Positions 7,415 to 16,053 of a stretch of 64,000 bases of DNA are shown one piece after another. The notes beneath the pieces were generated by a model. That model was not told the origin of the DNA. It saw only the letters and a program-made list of their open reading frames with translations, and ran no database searches. This stretch comes from Aeromicrobium sp. Root236 (GTDB lineage: Bacteria; Actinomycetota; Actinomycetes; Propionibacteriales; Nocardioidaceae): assembly GCF_001428805.1 (NCBI RefSeq), contig NZ_LMIS01000001.1, positions 1,112,528 through 1,176,527 on the forward strand, written 5' to 3'. The position numbers were made by a program, and so were the translations under genes. Each line of letters starts with the position of its first letter. Position 1 is the first letter of the stretch.

Positions 7415-8945
7415 GCTGCGGCGCGATCGACGAGTGGGTGGCCTGGGCGGGATCGGTCTCGGGGAAGTCGGTCCGGTAGTGAGCCCCGCGGGACTCACGA
7501 CGCGCCAGGGCGCTGGCCACGATCGCGCGGGCCACGACGAGCAGGTTGGCGTCCTCGGCGGACTTCGCGTCGGTGGGGACCGGCGCTCGCCACTCGCCCA
7601 GCGTCGCGAGCGCGCGCTCGAGATCCTCGCCGTCGCGCGAGAGGCCGGCGGCGTCCCACATGAGCTGCTGCAGGTCGCTGCGGTTGACGTCGTCGCCGTC
7701 GGGATCGTCGGCGAGGTCGACCGCGATCGCTGCCGGCCAGTCGGCGTCGAAGTCCACGAGCGGCGCCGGGTCGTTGATGCCCTCGATGACCCGGGTGCCG
7801 TAGACGGCGCCCTCGAGCAACGAGTTGGACGCGAGCCGGTTGGCTCCGTGCAGCCCGTTGCAGGCGGCCTCGCCTGCGGCGTAGAGCCCGGGGATCGAGG
7901 TGCGGCCCCACTCGTCGGTGCGGATGCCGCCCATGTAGTAGTGCGCGGCCGGCGTCACGGGGATCGGCACCTCGCCCCAGTCGAAGCCCTGCGCGCGGCA
8001 CGCTGCGTCGATGTTGGGGAACCGCTTGGCGAGGAACTCCGCACCCAGCGCCGTCGCATCGAGGCGTACGGGGATGCCGGGCTGCTTGGCCATCTGGGCG
8101 GCGATGCCGCGGGCGACGACGTCACGTGGTGCCAGCTCGGCATCGGGATGCACGTCCAGCATGAACCGCTTGCCGTCGGCGTCGATCAGGGTTGCACCCT
8201 CACCGCGTACGGCTTCGGAGACCAGGAAGTTGCCCGGTGCGTCGAGCGACGTCGGGTGGAACTGGTAGAACTCCAGGTCCGCGGCAACGGCGCCGGCGCG
8301 CAACGCCATGCCGAGTCCGTCAGCGGTCGCGACCTCGGGGTTGGTCGTGTAGCGGAACAGCTGCCCCGCGCCACCCGTTGCCAGGATCACCGAGTCGGCC
8401 CGCACCTCCTCGCCGTCGAGCAGCCGTACGCCGACGGCCTTGCCGCTGTCCACGATGACGTCGACCACGGTCGTACGCTCGCGCACCGTCACGGCGCTCT
8501 CGCGGATGCGGTCGATCAAGGCGTACGCGATGCCGGCTCCGGTCGCGTCTCCCCCGGCGTGCAGGATGCGCGCGTAGGAATGGGCGGCCTCGAGACCGTG
8601 CGACAGCTGGCCGTCGTGCCGGTCGAACCGGACACCGCGGGCGATGAGCTCGTCGATCGCAGCGGGACCTTGGGCGCAGAGGATGCGCACGGTGTCCTCG
8701 TCGCTCAGGCCCGCACCGGCGACCAGGGTGTCGCCGACGTGGGACTCCACGCTGTCGCCGAGGTGCGGCGCGCCGGGATCGGTCATCGCGTCGATCACCA
8801 CCGCGACGCCGCCCTGGGCGTAGCGGGTGTTGCTCTGCGCGAGGTCGGCCTTGGTGAAGAGCGTGACGTCGTACGCGTCCACGGCCTCGAGGGCGGCGGT
8901 CATGCCGGCCACCCCGCTGCCGACGACGATGATGCTGTTGCGCAT
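7407..8945 (-). CDS. nadB: L-aspartate oxidase
   Basis: This 512-residue flavoprotein oxidises aspartate to iminoaspartate, the first step of de novo NAD synthesis. An N-terminal FAD-binding GSGVAGM motif follows a beta strand, and SNTRYAQGG is the conserved active-site region of the succinate dehydrogenase/fumarate reductase flavoprotein family; GGIRTDEWGRTSIPGLYAAGE is the typical second FAD-contact region. It is nine bases downstream of nadA and overlaps nadC, consistent with one polycistronic unit whose products channel the unstable iminoaspartate to NadA. Confidence 0.95.
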   Translation of the reverse strand: MRNSIIVVGSGVAGMTAALEAVDAYDVTLFTKADLAQSNTRYAQGGVAVVIDAMTDPGAPHLGDSVESHVGDTLVAGAGLSDEDTVRILCAQGPAAIDELIARGVRFDRHDGQLSHGLEAAHSYARILHAGGDATGAGIAYALIDRIRESAVTVRERTTVVDVIVDSGKAVGVRLLDGEEVRADSVILATGGAGQLFRYTTNPEVATADGLGMALRAGAVAADLEFYQFHPTSLDAPGNFLVSEAVRGEGATLIDADGKRFMLDVHPDAELAPRDVVARGIAAQMAKQPGIPVRLDATALGAEFLAKRFPNIDAACRAQGFDWGEVPIPVTPAAHYYMGGIRTDEWGRTSIPGLYAAGEAACNGLHGANRLASNSLLEGAVYGTRVIEGINDPAPLVDFDADWPAAIAVDLADDPDGDDVNRSDLQQLMWDAAGLSRDGEDLERALATLGEWRAPVPTDAKSAEDANLLVVARAIVASALARRESRGAHYRTDFPETDPAQATHSSIAPQHA

Positions 8946-8954
8946 GGCGGATCC

Positions 8955-10214
8955 TTACTTCGGGAGCGCCGCGAGCATGCGCTCGAGCGCGACCTTGGCG
9001 TCGGTGGCGATGTCGTCGGGGACGACGATCTCGTTGCGGAGCTCGCCGTCGGCGAGTCCGTCGAGCGTCCAGGCGAGGTAGCCGGGGTGGATGCGGTACA
9101 TCGTCGAGCACGGGCACACGACCGGGTCGAGGCAGAAGATCGTGCGGTCCGGGAACTCGGCGGCGAGCCGGTTGACCATGTTGACCTCGGTGCCGATCGC
9201 GATGACGTCGCCGGGCTCGGACGCGATGACGTACTTGCGGATCGCGTCGGTGGACCCGGCGGCGTCTGCGGCGTCGACCACCGGCATGGGGCTCTCGGGG
9301 TGGACGATGACCTTGACGCCGGGGAACTCGGCGCGCGCCTTGTCGATCTGGGCGACCGTGAAGCGCTTGTGCACCGAGCAGAACCCGTGCCAGAGGATGA
9401 CCTTGGCGTCGTGCAGCTTCTCGACGGTGTTGCCGCCGAGCTCCTTGCGCGGGCTCCACATCGGCATCTGCTCGAGCGGGATGCCCATCGCCTTGGCGGT
9501 GTTGCGGCCGAGGTGCTGGTCGGGGAAGAACAGCACGCGCTGACCGCGCTCGAAGGCCCACTCGAGCACCGTCGCGGCGTTGGACGACGTGCACACGATG
9601 CCACCGTGGCGGCCGCAGAACGCCTTGAGCGCTGCCGAGGAGTTCATGTAGGTCACCGGGATGACCGGCTGCTTGCCGTCGCCGTCGGACTCCTCACCGT
9701 AGACGGACATGAGCTCCTCCCAGCACGCCTCGACCGAGTCCTCGTCGGCCATGTCGGCCATCGAGCAGCCGGCGGCGAGGTTGGGCAGGATGACGTGCTG
9801 CTCGGGGCGGGCCAGGATGTCGGCGGTCTCGGCCATGAAGTGCACGCCGCAGAACACGATCGTGTCGGCGTCCGGCTTGGTCAGCGCCGCGTTGGCGAGC
9901 TGGAACGAGTCACCGACGAAGTCGGCGTACTGGATGACCTCGTCGCGCTGGTAGAAGTGGCCGAGGATCACGAGCCGGCTGCCCAGCTTGTCCTTGGCCG
10001 CGCGGATGCGCGCGTGCAGCTCGTCGTCGGTCATGCGTTGGTACTCGGCCGGCAGCTGCCCCGGGCGTACGACGGGGTCGGGGATCACGTCGTTCTCGGA
10101 CGCGCCCGGTCCGTAGCCGGGGAACGTGTCGAACTCCCACGGGCCCTTGGCGAGCTCGACGTCACAGCTGGTGTCCGGTGCCGCGACGATCAGGTCGTTG
10201 ATGGAGGTGGTCAT
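8955..10214 (-). CDS. nadA: Quinolinate synthase A
   Basis: This 419-residue enzyme condenses iminoaspartate with dihydroxyacetone phosphate to quinolinate and carries an oxygen-sensitive [4Fe-4S] cluster. It has the triplicated alpha/beta layout and conserved cysteine regions FCGVHFMAE, VCTSSNAATV and CPCSTMYRI, of which three cysteines normally bind the cluster. ATG 10214 overlaps the stop of the NUDIX regulator gene by four bases. The cluster requirement explains the cysteine desulfurase at the end of the operon. Its length fits the long actinobacterial NadA type. Confidence 0.95.
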   Translation of the reverse strand: MTTSINDLIVAAPDTSCDVELAKGPWEFDTFPGYGPGASENDVIPDPVVRPGQLPAEYQRMTDDELHARIRAAKDKLGSRLVILGHFYQRDEVIQYADFVGDSFQLANAALTKPDADTIVFCGVHFMAETADILARPEQHVILPNLAAGCSMADMADEDSVEACWEELMSVYGEESDGDGKQPVIPVTYMNSSAALKAFCGRHGGIVCTSSNAATVLEWAFERGQRVLFFPDQHLGRNTAKAMGIPLEQMPMWSPRKELGGNTVEKLHDAKVILWHGFCSVHKRFTVAQIDKARAEFPGVKVIVHPESPMPVVDAADAAGSTDAIRKYVIASEPGDVIAIGTEVNMVNRLAAEFPDRTIFCLDPVVCPCSTMYRIHPGYLAWTLDGLADGELRNEIVVPDDIATDAKVALERMLAALPK

Positions 10215-10903
10215 CTGCGCTCCTCAGGGGCGTTTGACGGAGGTCCTGCCTCGAAGCGGAACAGGGCCGGTGGCCGGTGGCTCGTGCCCTGCAGGCAGCT
10301 GCCCGTGGGGACGAGGGTCTTGCTGGCCAGTGCCTGGCGGCGGAAGTTGGCCGGGTCGAGATGCGTACGCAGGACGGCTTCGTGCACGGCTCGCAGCTCC
10401 GCGAGGGTGAACTCCCGCGGCAGGAACGCGTGCGCGATCGGGGTGTAGGTGATCTTGGCGCGCAGCCGGGCCAGGGCGTAGTCGACGATCTCGGTGTGGT
10501 CGAACGCCAGCGGAGGCAGCTCGTCGGCGACGAACCACTCGACGTTCTCGCCGTCGACCGCGCGAGCGACCTCGTCGGGCTGCACGAGCGCCCAGTAGAC
10601 GATCGACACGACGCGGTCGTCGGGCGACCGGTCGAGGCTGCCGAAGGCGTAGAGCTGCTCGAGGTAGTTGGGGGTGAGCCCGGTCGTACGTTCGAGGGTG
10701 TGGCGGGCGCTGGCCGCGAGGTCCTCGTCGGCCTCGAGGGGGCCGCCGGGCAGGGCCCACTGTCCTTCGTAAGGCTCACGAATGCGGCGCACGAGCGGCA
10801 GCCACAGCGTCATGAGGCCGCTCTCGGGGTGCGGACGTAGCGCGAAGATCACGGTCGAGACCGCGAGCGAGACCCGCTGGTCGATCGCTGACTGCATCGT
10901 CAC
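10211..10903 (-). CDS. nrtR: NrtR-like NUDIX transcriptional regulator of NAD metabolism
   Basis: This 230-residue protein has a NUDIX domain (about residues 10-150) followed by a winged-helix-like C-terminus (FTLAELRAVHEAVL...DPANFRRQAL), the two-domain plan of NrtR, a repressor of NAD genes whose NUDIX domain senses ADP-ribose derivatives. The NUDIX box is degenerate: where REUxEExGU is expected the sequence reads HTLERTTGL, so catalytic Glu residues are missing, which favours a regulator over a hydrolase. It is the first gene of the nad operon and lies beside a large symmetric operator region. GTG 10903 (with ATG 10897 as alternative) follows GGAAGG. Confidence 0.85.
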   Translation of the reverse strand: MTMQSAIDQRVSLAVSTVIFALRPHPESGLMTLWLPLVRRIREPYEGQWALPGGPLEADEDLAASARHTLERTTGLTPNYLEQLYAFGSLDRSPDDRVVSIVYWALVQPDEVARAVDGENVEWFVADELPPLAFDHTEIVDYALARLRAKITYTPIAHAFLPREFTLAELRAVHEAVLRTHLDPANFRRQALASKTLVPTGSCLQGTSHRPPALFRFEAGPPSNAPEERR

Positions 10904-10928
10904 GCGCTGGGTCCTTCCGCTCTCAGTC

Positions 10929-10997
10929 GTACTTAAGGTTGAGTTGACTCTAAGGTCACTGTAGTGCGCACCTTAAAGTCATGTCAACCCTAAGTAC
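10929..10997. promoter_or_regulatory. Symmetric operator/promoter region between nrtR-nadABC and ligB
   Basis: Two 28-bp segments, 10929-10956 and 10970-10997, are inverted copies of each other (about 24 of 28 positions match), separated by 13 bp that themselves contain CACT-GT-AGTG. Each segment carries GTACTTARGGTTGA and a TAAGGT half. On the minus strand TTGACA (10987-10982) and TACAGT (10963-10958) with an 18-bp spacer form a strong promoter for the nad operon, buried inside the repeats. Probable NrtR binding sites; the protein-site match is inference. Confidence 0.7.
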
Positions 10998-11034
10998 GTC
11001 TTGCGGTGTCGGTGGTGGCGTCGATGATGGGGAC

Positions 11035-12546
11035 ATGCTGCTTGCCGACGTCGTCGCCACGTCCATGGCGGTCGCCGCCACGCGATCGCGATCCGCCAAG
11101 GCCGCCGCGATCGCCGACCTGCTGGGTCGGGCCGCCGATGACGGCTCCGACGTCATCCCGGTCGTCACGTCCTATCTCGCGGGCGTCCTGCGCCAACGCC
11201 GGACGGGCCTGGGCTGGCGGTCGTTGCAGGACCTGCCCGCGCCGGCCGGCACCGCCACTCTCGAGGTCTCGGAGGTCGACGCCGAGTTCGAGCGCATCGC
11301 TGCACTGGCGGGCGCCGGCTCGCAGGTCTCTCGCGCCGACGCGACCCGCAGCCTGTTCGCCCGGGCCACGCCCGACGAGCAGCGGTGGCTCCGCGGCATC
11401 GTCACCGGTGAGGTCCGCCAGGGCGCGCTCGACTCGCTGGTGCAGGAAGGGCTCGCCATCGCCGCCGGCATCCCCGTCGCGGCCGTCCGTCGTGCCGCGA
11501 TGATGGCCGGCTCCACGGTCGACGTCGCGGTCGCAGCCTTGACCGAGGGCGAGGACGCACTCGCGCGCTTCACGCTCGAGGTCGGCCGTCCTGTGCTCCC
11601 GATGCTGGCGTCCACCGCCCCCACGGTCGAGGCGGCGATGGCCAAGGCCGGTGGCGGCGAGGTGGCGATCGACACCAAGCTCGACGGCATCCGGGTCCAG
11701 GTGCACCGCCGCGGGGACGACGTCCTCGTCGTGACACGCTCGCTCGACGACGTGACCGATCGGCATCCTGACCTCGTCGCTCTGGCCCGTGCGCTCCCCT
11801 GCCATGACATCGTGCTCGACGGCGAGGTCCTCGCGCTCGGACCGGACGGCCGACCGCGCCCGTTCCAGGAGACCGCGTCCCGCACGACGGCAGCGGGCAA
11901 GGTCGTGCTCACTCCTGCCTTCTTCGACGTGCTCCACCTCGACGGCCGCGACCTCGTCGACGCGCCGACCTCCGAGCGCCTCGCCGCGCTCGAGTCGGTG
12001 GTCCCCGAGGCCCATCGCGTCCGCCGCCTGATCACCGCCGACCCGGCTGAGGCCGAGGCGTTCGCCGCCGAGGTGCTGGCGTCCGGCCACGAGGGCGTCG
12101 TCGTCAAGAGCCTGACGGCGCCATACGCCGCGGGCCGGCGCGGCGCCAACTGGGTCAAGGTCAAGCCCGTCCACACGCTCGACCTCGTCGTGCTCGCGGT
12201 CGAGCGCGGGTCCGGCCGGCGCAGCGGCTGGTTGTCCAACATCCACCTCGGCGCCCGTGACGGTGACACGTACGTGATGCTCGGCAAGACGTTCAAGGGC
12301 ATGACCGACGAGATCCTCGCGTGGCAGACCGAGCGGTTCCGTGACCTGGAGGTCTCCGACGACGGCTACGTCGTCACGGTCCGGCCCGAGCAGGTCGTCG
12401 AGATCGCGTTCGACGGCGTCCAGCGGTCGACCCGCTACCCCGGCGGCGTCGCCCTGCGCTTCGCCCGCGTGATCCGCTACCGCGACGACAAGTCGCCCGC
12501 GGGGGCCGACACCATCGAGACCGTGCGCGGGTTCCTCACGGGCTGA
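11035..12546 (+). CDS. ligB: ATP-dependent DNA ligase, LigB type
   Basis: This 503-residue protein begins MLLADVVATSMAVAATRSR, close to mycobacterial LigB, with an N-terminal DNA-binding domain, the nucleotidyltransferase domain with active-site lysine K215 in TKLDGIRVQ (motif I), EGVVVKS (motif IV), WVKVKPV (motif V) and a C-terminal OB fold. It seals nicks using ATP, in contrast to the essential NAD-dependent LigA. I use ATG 11035; the longer reading from 10981 would start inside the operator. It diverges from the NAD operon across a shared symmetric control region and converges on dnaE2 with a 3-nt gap. Confidence 0.93.
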   Translation: MLLADVVATSMAVAATRSRSAKAAAIADLLGRAADDGSDVIPVVTSYLAGVLRQRRTGLGWRSLQDLPAPAGTATLEVSEVDAEFERIAALAGAGSQVSRADATRSLFARATPDEQRWLRGIVTGEVRQGALDSLVQEGLAIAAGIPVAAVRRAAMMAGSTVDVAVAALTEGEDALARFTLEVGRPVLPMLASTAPTVEAAMAKAGGGEVAIDTKLDGIRVQVHRRGDDVLVVTRSLDDVTDRHPDLVALARALPCHDIVLDGEVLALGPDGRPRPFQETASRTTAAGKVVLTPAFFDVLHLDGRDLVDAPTSERLAALESVVPEAHRVRRLITADPAEAEAFAAEVLASGHEGVVVKSLTAPYAAGRRGANWVKVKPVHTLDLVVLAVERGSGRRSGWLSNIHLGARDGDTYVMLGKTFKGMTDEILAWQTERFRDLEVSDDGYVVTVRPEQVVEIAFDGVQRSTRYPGGVALRFARVIRYRDDKSPAGADTIETVRGFLTG

Positions 12547-12549
12547 CAC

Positions 12550-15500
12550 TCAGCGGAAGTTGCGGCCCTGGTGCTTGGCCGGGATCGCGGCGGCTGCCTC
12601 GGGATAGACCGTCTCGATGCGCTCGAGCTTGTCGGCGACGAGGTTGGTGACGCCGTCGAAGCGTTCGAGCTTGCCGCGGATGATCATGCCCGCGGAGTTG
12701 CGGGCCACCCGGCGGTGGCGCTGCCAGAGCGCCTGCGAGCACACGACGTTGAGCATCCCGGTCTCGTCCTCGATGTTGAGGAACGTGACTCCTTCGGCGG
12801 TCGCCGGGCGTTGCCGGTGGGTGATCAGCCCGGCCACCTTGACCCGCCGACCCGACTCGGCCTCGGCCAGCCCGGCGACGGGGAAGATGCCCTCGGACTC
12901 CAGCAGCGGACGGAGGAACTCCACGGGGTGCTTCTCGGGCGAGATGCGGGTCGCCCACAGGTCGGCCATGGTCTCCTCGACCTCGGTCATGCCCGGCAGC
13001 ATCGGTGGCGGCAGCTGGACCGAGGTGCCCTCGAGCTGGTCGGGGTTCTCGACGTAGCCGGCGTTCCACAGCGCCTGCCGCCGCGACAGGCCGAACCCGT
13101 CGAACGCCCCGGCGGTGGCCAGCGACTCCATCTGCGCGACGGTCAGCCCGGCCCGCCGCGAGACGTCGGCCATGTCCTTGAACGGCTGCCGCTCGCGCTC
13201 GGCCACGATGCGCCGGGCGACCTCGAGGCCGACGCCCTGCACCTCGTCGAGCCCCAGGCGTACGGCGAAGTTGCCGTCGCGACGGTGCGCCGGGGTCGGG
13301 TCGGGCGTGCCGCGGACGAACCGCTTGACCGGCGGCTGCTCGCGGTCGAGGCAGCTGTCGAGCCCGGTCGCCTCGGCGGAGTCCAGAACCTCGAGGTCGG
13401 CCTGCGCCTGCGAGTGCATGATGTCGGGCCGCAGGATCGTGACGCCGTGGTGGCGGGCATCGGTCACGAGGGACTGCGGCGAGTAGAAGCCCATCGGCTG
13501 GTTGCGCAGCAGGGCGGCGAGGAACGCCGCGGGATAGTGCAGCTTGAGCCACGAGCTGGCGTAGACCAGCAGCGCGAAGCTCAGGGCGTGGCTCTCGGCG
13601 AAGCCGAAGTTGGCGAACGACTGGATCTTGAGATAGATCGTGTCGGCCTCCTCCCCCGTGATGCCGTGGGCGGCCATGCCCTCGTAGAGCTTGAGCCGCA
13701 ACGACTCGATGCGCTCGATGCCCCGCTTGGAGCCCATCGCGCGGCGCAGCAGATCGGCCTCGTCGCCGGTGCAGCCGCCGAGCTTGATCGCCATCTGCAT
13801 CAGCTGCTCCTGGAACAGCGGGACGCCGAGCGTGCGTTGGAGCACCTCCTTGAGCGCCGGGTGGGCGTACGTGACCGGCTCACGTCCGGTCGCTCGGCGG
13901 ATGTAGGGGTGCACCGCGCCGCCCTGGATCGGGCCGGGCCGGATCAGGGCGATCTCGATCGCGAGGTCGTAGTAGGACCGGGGCTGCAACCGGGGCAGCG
14001 TGCCGATCTGGGCCCGGCTCTCGACCTGGAACACCCCGATCGAGTCGGCCCGGCACAGCATGTCGTAGACCGCGGCCTCCTCCTTGGGCATCGTGGCGAG
14101 GTCCCACTCCTCGCCCAGGTGCTCCGCGACGATCCGCATCGTGTGGTCGAGCGCGCCGAGCATGCCGAGGCCCAGCAGGTCGAACTTGACCAGCCCCATC
14201 CACTCGCACGCGTCCTTGTCCCACTGCAGCACCGTGCGGTCGTCCATGCGGCCGCGCTCGATCGGGCAGACCTCGCCGATCGGTCGCTCGGTGAGGATCA
14301 TGCCGCCCGAGTGGATGCCGAGGTGTCTCGGGCCGCCGAGCAGCTGCTGCGCCAGCGACACGACCTGTGGGGGCACGTCGGTCGTGTCCTCGGCGGAGAT
14401 CGCGCTCCACGCATCGATCTGCTTGGACCACGCGTCCTGCTGGCCCGGGGAGTAGCCCAGCGCCTTGGCCGCATCGCGTACGGCCGAGCGTGGCCGATAG
14501 GTGATGACGTTGGCGACCTGTGCGGCGTTGTGCCGGCCATAGGTCTCGTAGACCCACTGGATGATCTCCTCGCGCCGGTCGGAGTCGAAGTCGACGTCGA
14601 TGTCAGGCTCCTCCTCGCGGGTCGTGGCGAGGAATCGCTCGAACGGCAGGTTGTAGAAGATCGAGTCGACCGCCGTGATGCCCAAGGCGTAGCAGAGCGC
14701 GGAGTTGGCCGACGAGCCCCGGCCCTGGCACAGGATCTTGCGCCGCCGGGCCTCCATGACGATGTCGCGGACGATCAGGAAGTAGCCCGGGAAGTCCTTC
14801 TCCTCGATGACCTGGAGCTCGCGGTCGATGCGTTCGCGCGCCTCGTCGGGGTTGTGGGCGTAGCGGTCACGGATGCCCTGCTCCGCGAGCTCGCGCAGAT
14901 AACTCATCGCGGTGTGCCCCTCGGGGATGCCGCGATGGGGCAGCCTCGGCGTCGCGGCGCGCAGGTCGAACGCCAACTCACTTGCGATCTCGACGCTACG
15001 TTGGACGGAGCCCGGGAACCTCGCAAAAAGAGCCATCATCTCGGCGCCGGACCGCAGGTGCGCCGCGCCGGTGGCCGGCAGCCAGCCGTCCATGTCGGTG
15101 AGGCTGCGACGCGCACGGACCGCCGCCATCGCGGCGGCGAGCTGGCGGCTGCCGGGGCGCGCGAAGTGCACGTTGTTGGTCGCGACCGTCGGCAGCCCGT
15201 GCATCGCGGCGAGCTCGGCGAGGGCGTCGTTGGCCGTGCTGTCGGCCGGGAAGCCGTGGTCGATCAGCTCGACGACGACGTTGTCGAGGCCGAACAGTGC
15301 GGTGAGCCGGTCGAGCGCGGTCGCCGCCTCGTCGAGCCCGCCGGCCGCGAGACCCTGGCGAACGTGGCCCTTGCGGCAGCCGGTGAGGATCAGCCAGTGG
15401 TCGCGGCCCCTCGCGGCGAGCTCCTCGAGGTCGTAGACGGGCCGGCCCTTCTCGTCGCCGCGGAAGTGCGCGTCGGTCATGGCGGCGGCGAGCCGGTGAT

Positions 15501-15945
15501 AGCCCTCGACACCGCGTGCGAGCACCAGCAGGTGGCTGCCCTCGGGATCGGCGGTGCCGTTCTGCGGCTTGCTGAGTCCCAGCGACAGCTCGGCGCCGAA
15601 GATCGTCTTGAGGCCGAGATCCTCGTACTTCGCGGCCTCCTCGGCGAACCGCGGGGCACCGTAGAACCCGTCGTGATCGGTCAGCGCCAGCCCGTGCAAC
15701 CCGAGGATGATCGCCTCCTCGACGAGCTGGTCGGGGCCGCTGGCGCCGTCGAGGAAGCTGAAGTTGCTGTGGGCGTGCAGCTCGGCGTAGGGCACGACCG
15801 GGCCTGGGGGACGCGACAGCACCTTGGGCTGGGTCTTGGCCCGTTTGCGCGACCAGCCCGGCGCGTCACCGCCGTCCGGCTCGGGCCGCCCCGACAGCCG
15901 GCGTTCGAGCTCACGCCACGAGACATCCGGGTTGTTCCACCCCAT
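12550..15945 (-). CDS. dnaE2: Error-prone DNA polymerase III alpha subunit
   Basis: This 1131-residue polymerase starts MGWNNPDVSWREL like mycobacterial DnaE2. An N-terminal PHP domain begins YAELHAHSNFSFLDGAS; the C-family catalytic region follows with GRGSSANSALCYALGIT and the acidic motif EPDIDVDFDSDRRE, then a helix-hairpin-helix region and a C-terminal OB fold. DnaE2 performs mutagenic translesion synthesis with ImuA' and ImuB. An in-frame GTG at 16041 gives a longer product, but ATG 15945 has the GAGGTGA ribosome site and matches the family start. That site is complementary to a stretch just after the imuB stop. Confidence 0.95.
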   Translation of the reverse strand: MGWNNPDVSWRELERRLSGRPEPDGGDAPGWSRKRAKTQPKVLSRPPGPVVPYAELHAHSNFSFLDGASGPDQLVEEAIILGLHGLALTDHDGFYGAPRFAEEAAKYEDLGLKTIFGAELSLGLSKPQNGTADPEGSHLLVLARGVEGYHRLAAAMTDAHFRGDEKGRPVYDLEELAARGRDHWLILTGCRKGHVRQGLAAGGLDEAATALDRLTALFGLDNVVVELIDHGFPADSTANDALAELAAMHGLPTVATNNVHFARPGSRQLAAAMAAVRARRSLTDMDGWLPATGAAHLRSGAEMMALFARFPGSVQRSVEIASELAFDLRAATPRLPHRGIPEGHTAMSYLRELAEQGIRDRYAHNPDEARERIDRELQVIEEKDFPGYFLIVRDIVMEARRRKILCQGRGSSANSALCYALGITAVDSIFYNLPFERFLATTREEEPDIDVDFDSDRREEIIQWVYETYGRHNAAQVANVITYRPRSAVRDAAKALGYSPGQQDAWSKQIDAWSAISAEDTTDVPPQVVSLAQQLLGGPRHLGIHSGGMILTERPIGEVCPIERGRMDDRTVLQWDKDACEWMGLVKFDLLGLGMLGALDHTMRIVAEHLGEEWDLATMPKEEAAVYDMLCRADSIGVFQVESRAQIGTLPRLQPRSYYDLAIEIALIRPGPIQGGAVHPYIRRATGREPVTYAHPALKEVLQRTLGVPLFQEQLMQMAIKLGGCTGDEADLLRRAMGSKRGIERIESLRLKLYEGMAAHGITGEEADTIYLKIQSFANFGFAESHALSFALLVYASSWLKLHYPAAFLAALLRNQPMGFYSPQSLVTDARHHGVTILRPDIMHSQAQADLEVLDSAEATGLDSCLDREQPPVKRFVRGTPDPTPAHRRDGNFAVRLGLDEVQGVGLEVARRIVAERERQPFKDMADVSRRAGLTVAQMESLATAGAFDGFGLSRRQALWNAGYVENPDQLEGTSVQLPPPMLPGMTEVEETMADLWATRISPEKHPVEFLRPLLESEGIFPVAGLAEAESGRRVKVAGLITHRQRPATAEGVTFLNIEDETGMLNVVCSQALWQRHRRVARNSAGMIIRGKLERFDGVTNLVADKLERIETVYPEAAAAIPAKHQGRNFR

Positions 15946-15947
15946 CA

Positions 15948-16050
15948 GCTCACCTCGTGACCATGTTGCGCAACGCGGGGAGGAACGCGCCCGACGCAGG
16001 CACGACGGGCTCGGGCGATGCGGACGCCGCGAGCACAGCACGAGGTGAGC
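15948..16050 (-). promoter_or_regulatory. Long-range inverted repeat covering the dnaE2 ribosome binding site
   Basis: In the imuB-dnaE2 gap the minus-strand transcript carries GCTCACCTCGTG (16050-16039) directly after the imuB stop and CACGAGGTGAGC (15959-15948) directly before the dnaE2 ATG. The 12-bp match is perfect and the second arm contains the Shine-Dalgarno GAGGTGA. Pairing would hide the dnaE2 start until ribosomes or another factor open it. The intervening 79 nt hold no other gene. Confidence 0.55.
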
Positions 16051-16053
16051 CGA

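Noticed and set aside
7017..10448. 1143-residue plus-strand frame opposite nadABC
   Set aside because: It is the antisense of four well-identified genes, with Val/Asp/Gly/Arg-rich composition typical of high-GC shadow frames.
12571..15960. 1129-residue plus-strand frame opposite dnaE2
   Set aside because: Antisense reading of a full-length DnaE2 with clear polymerase motifs; no independent features.
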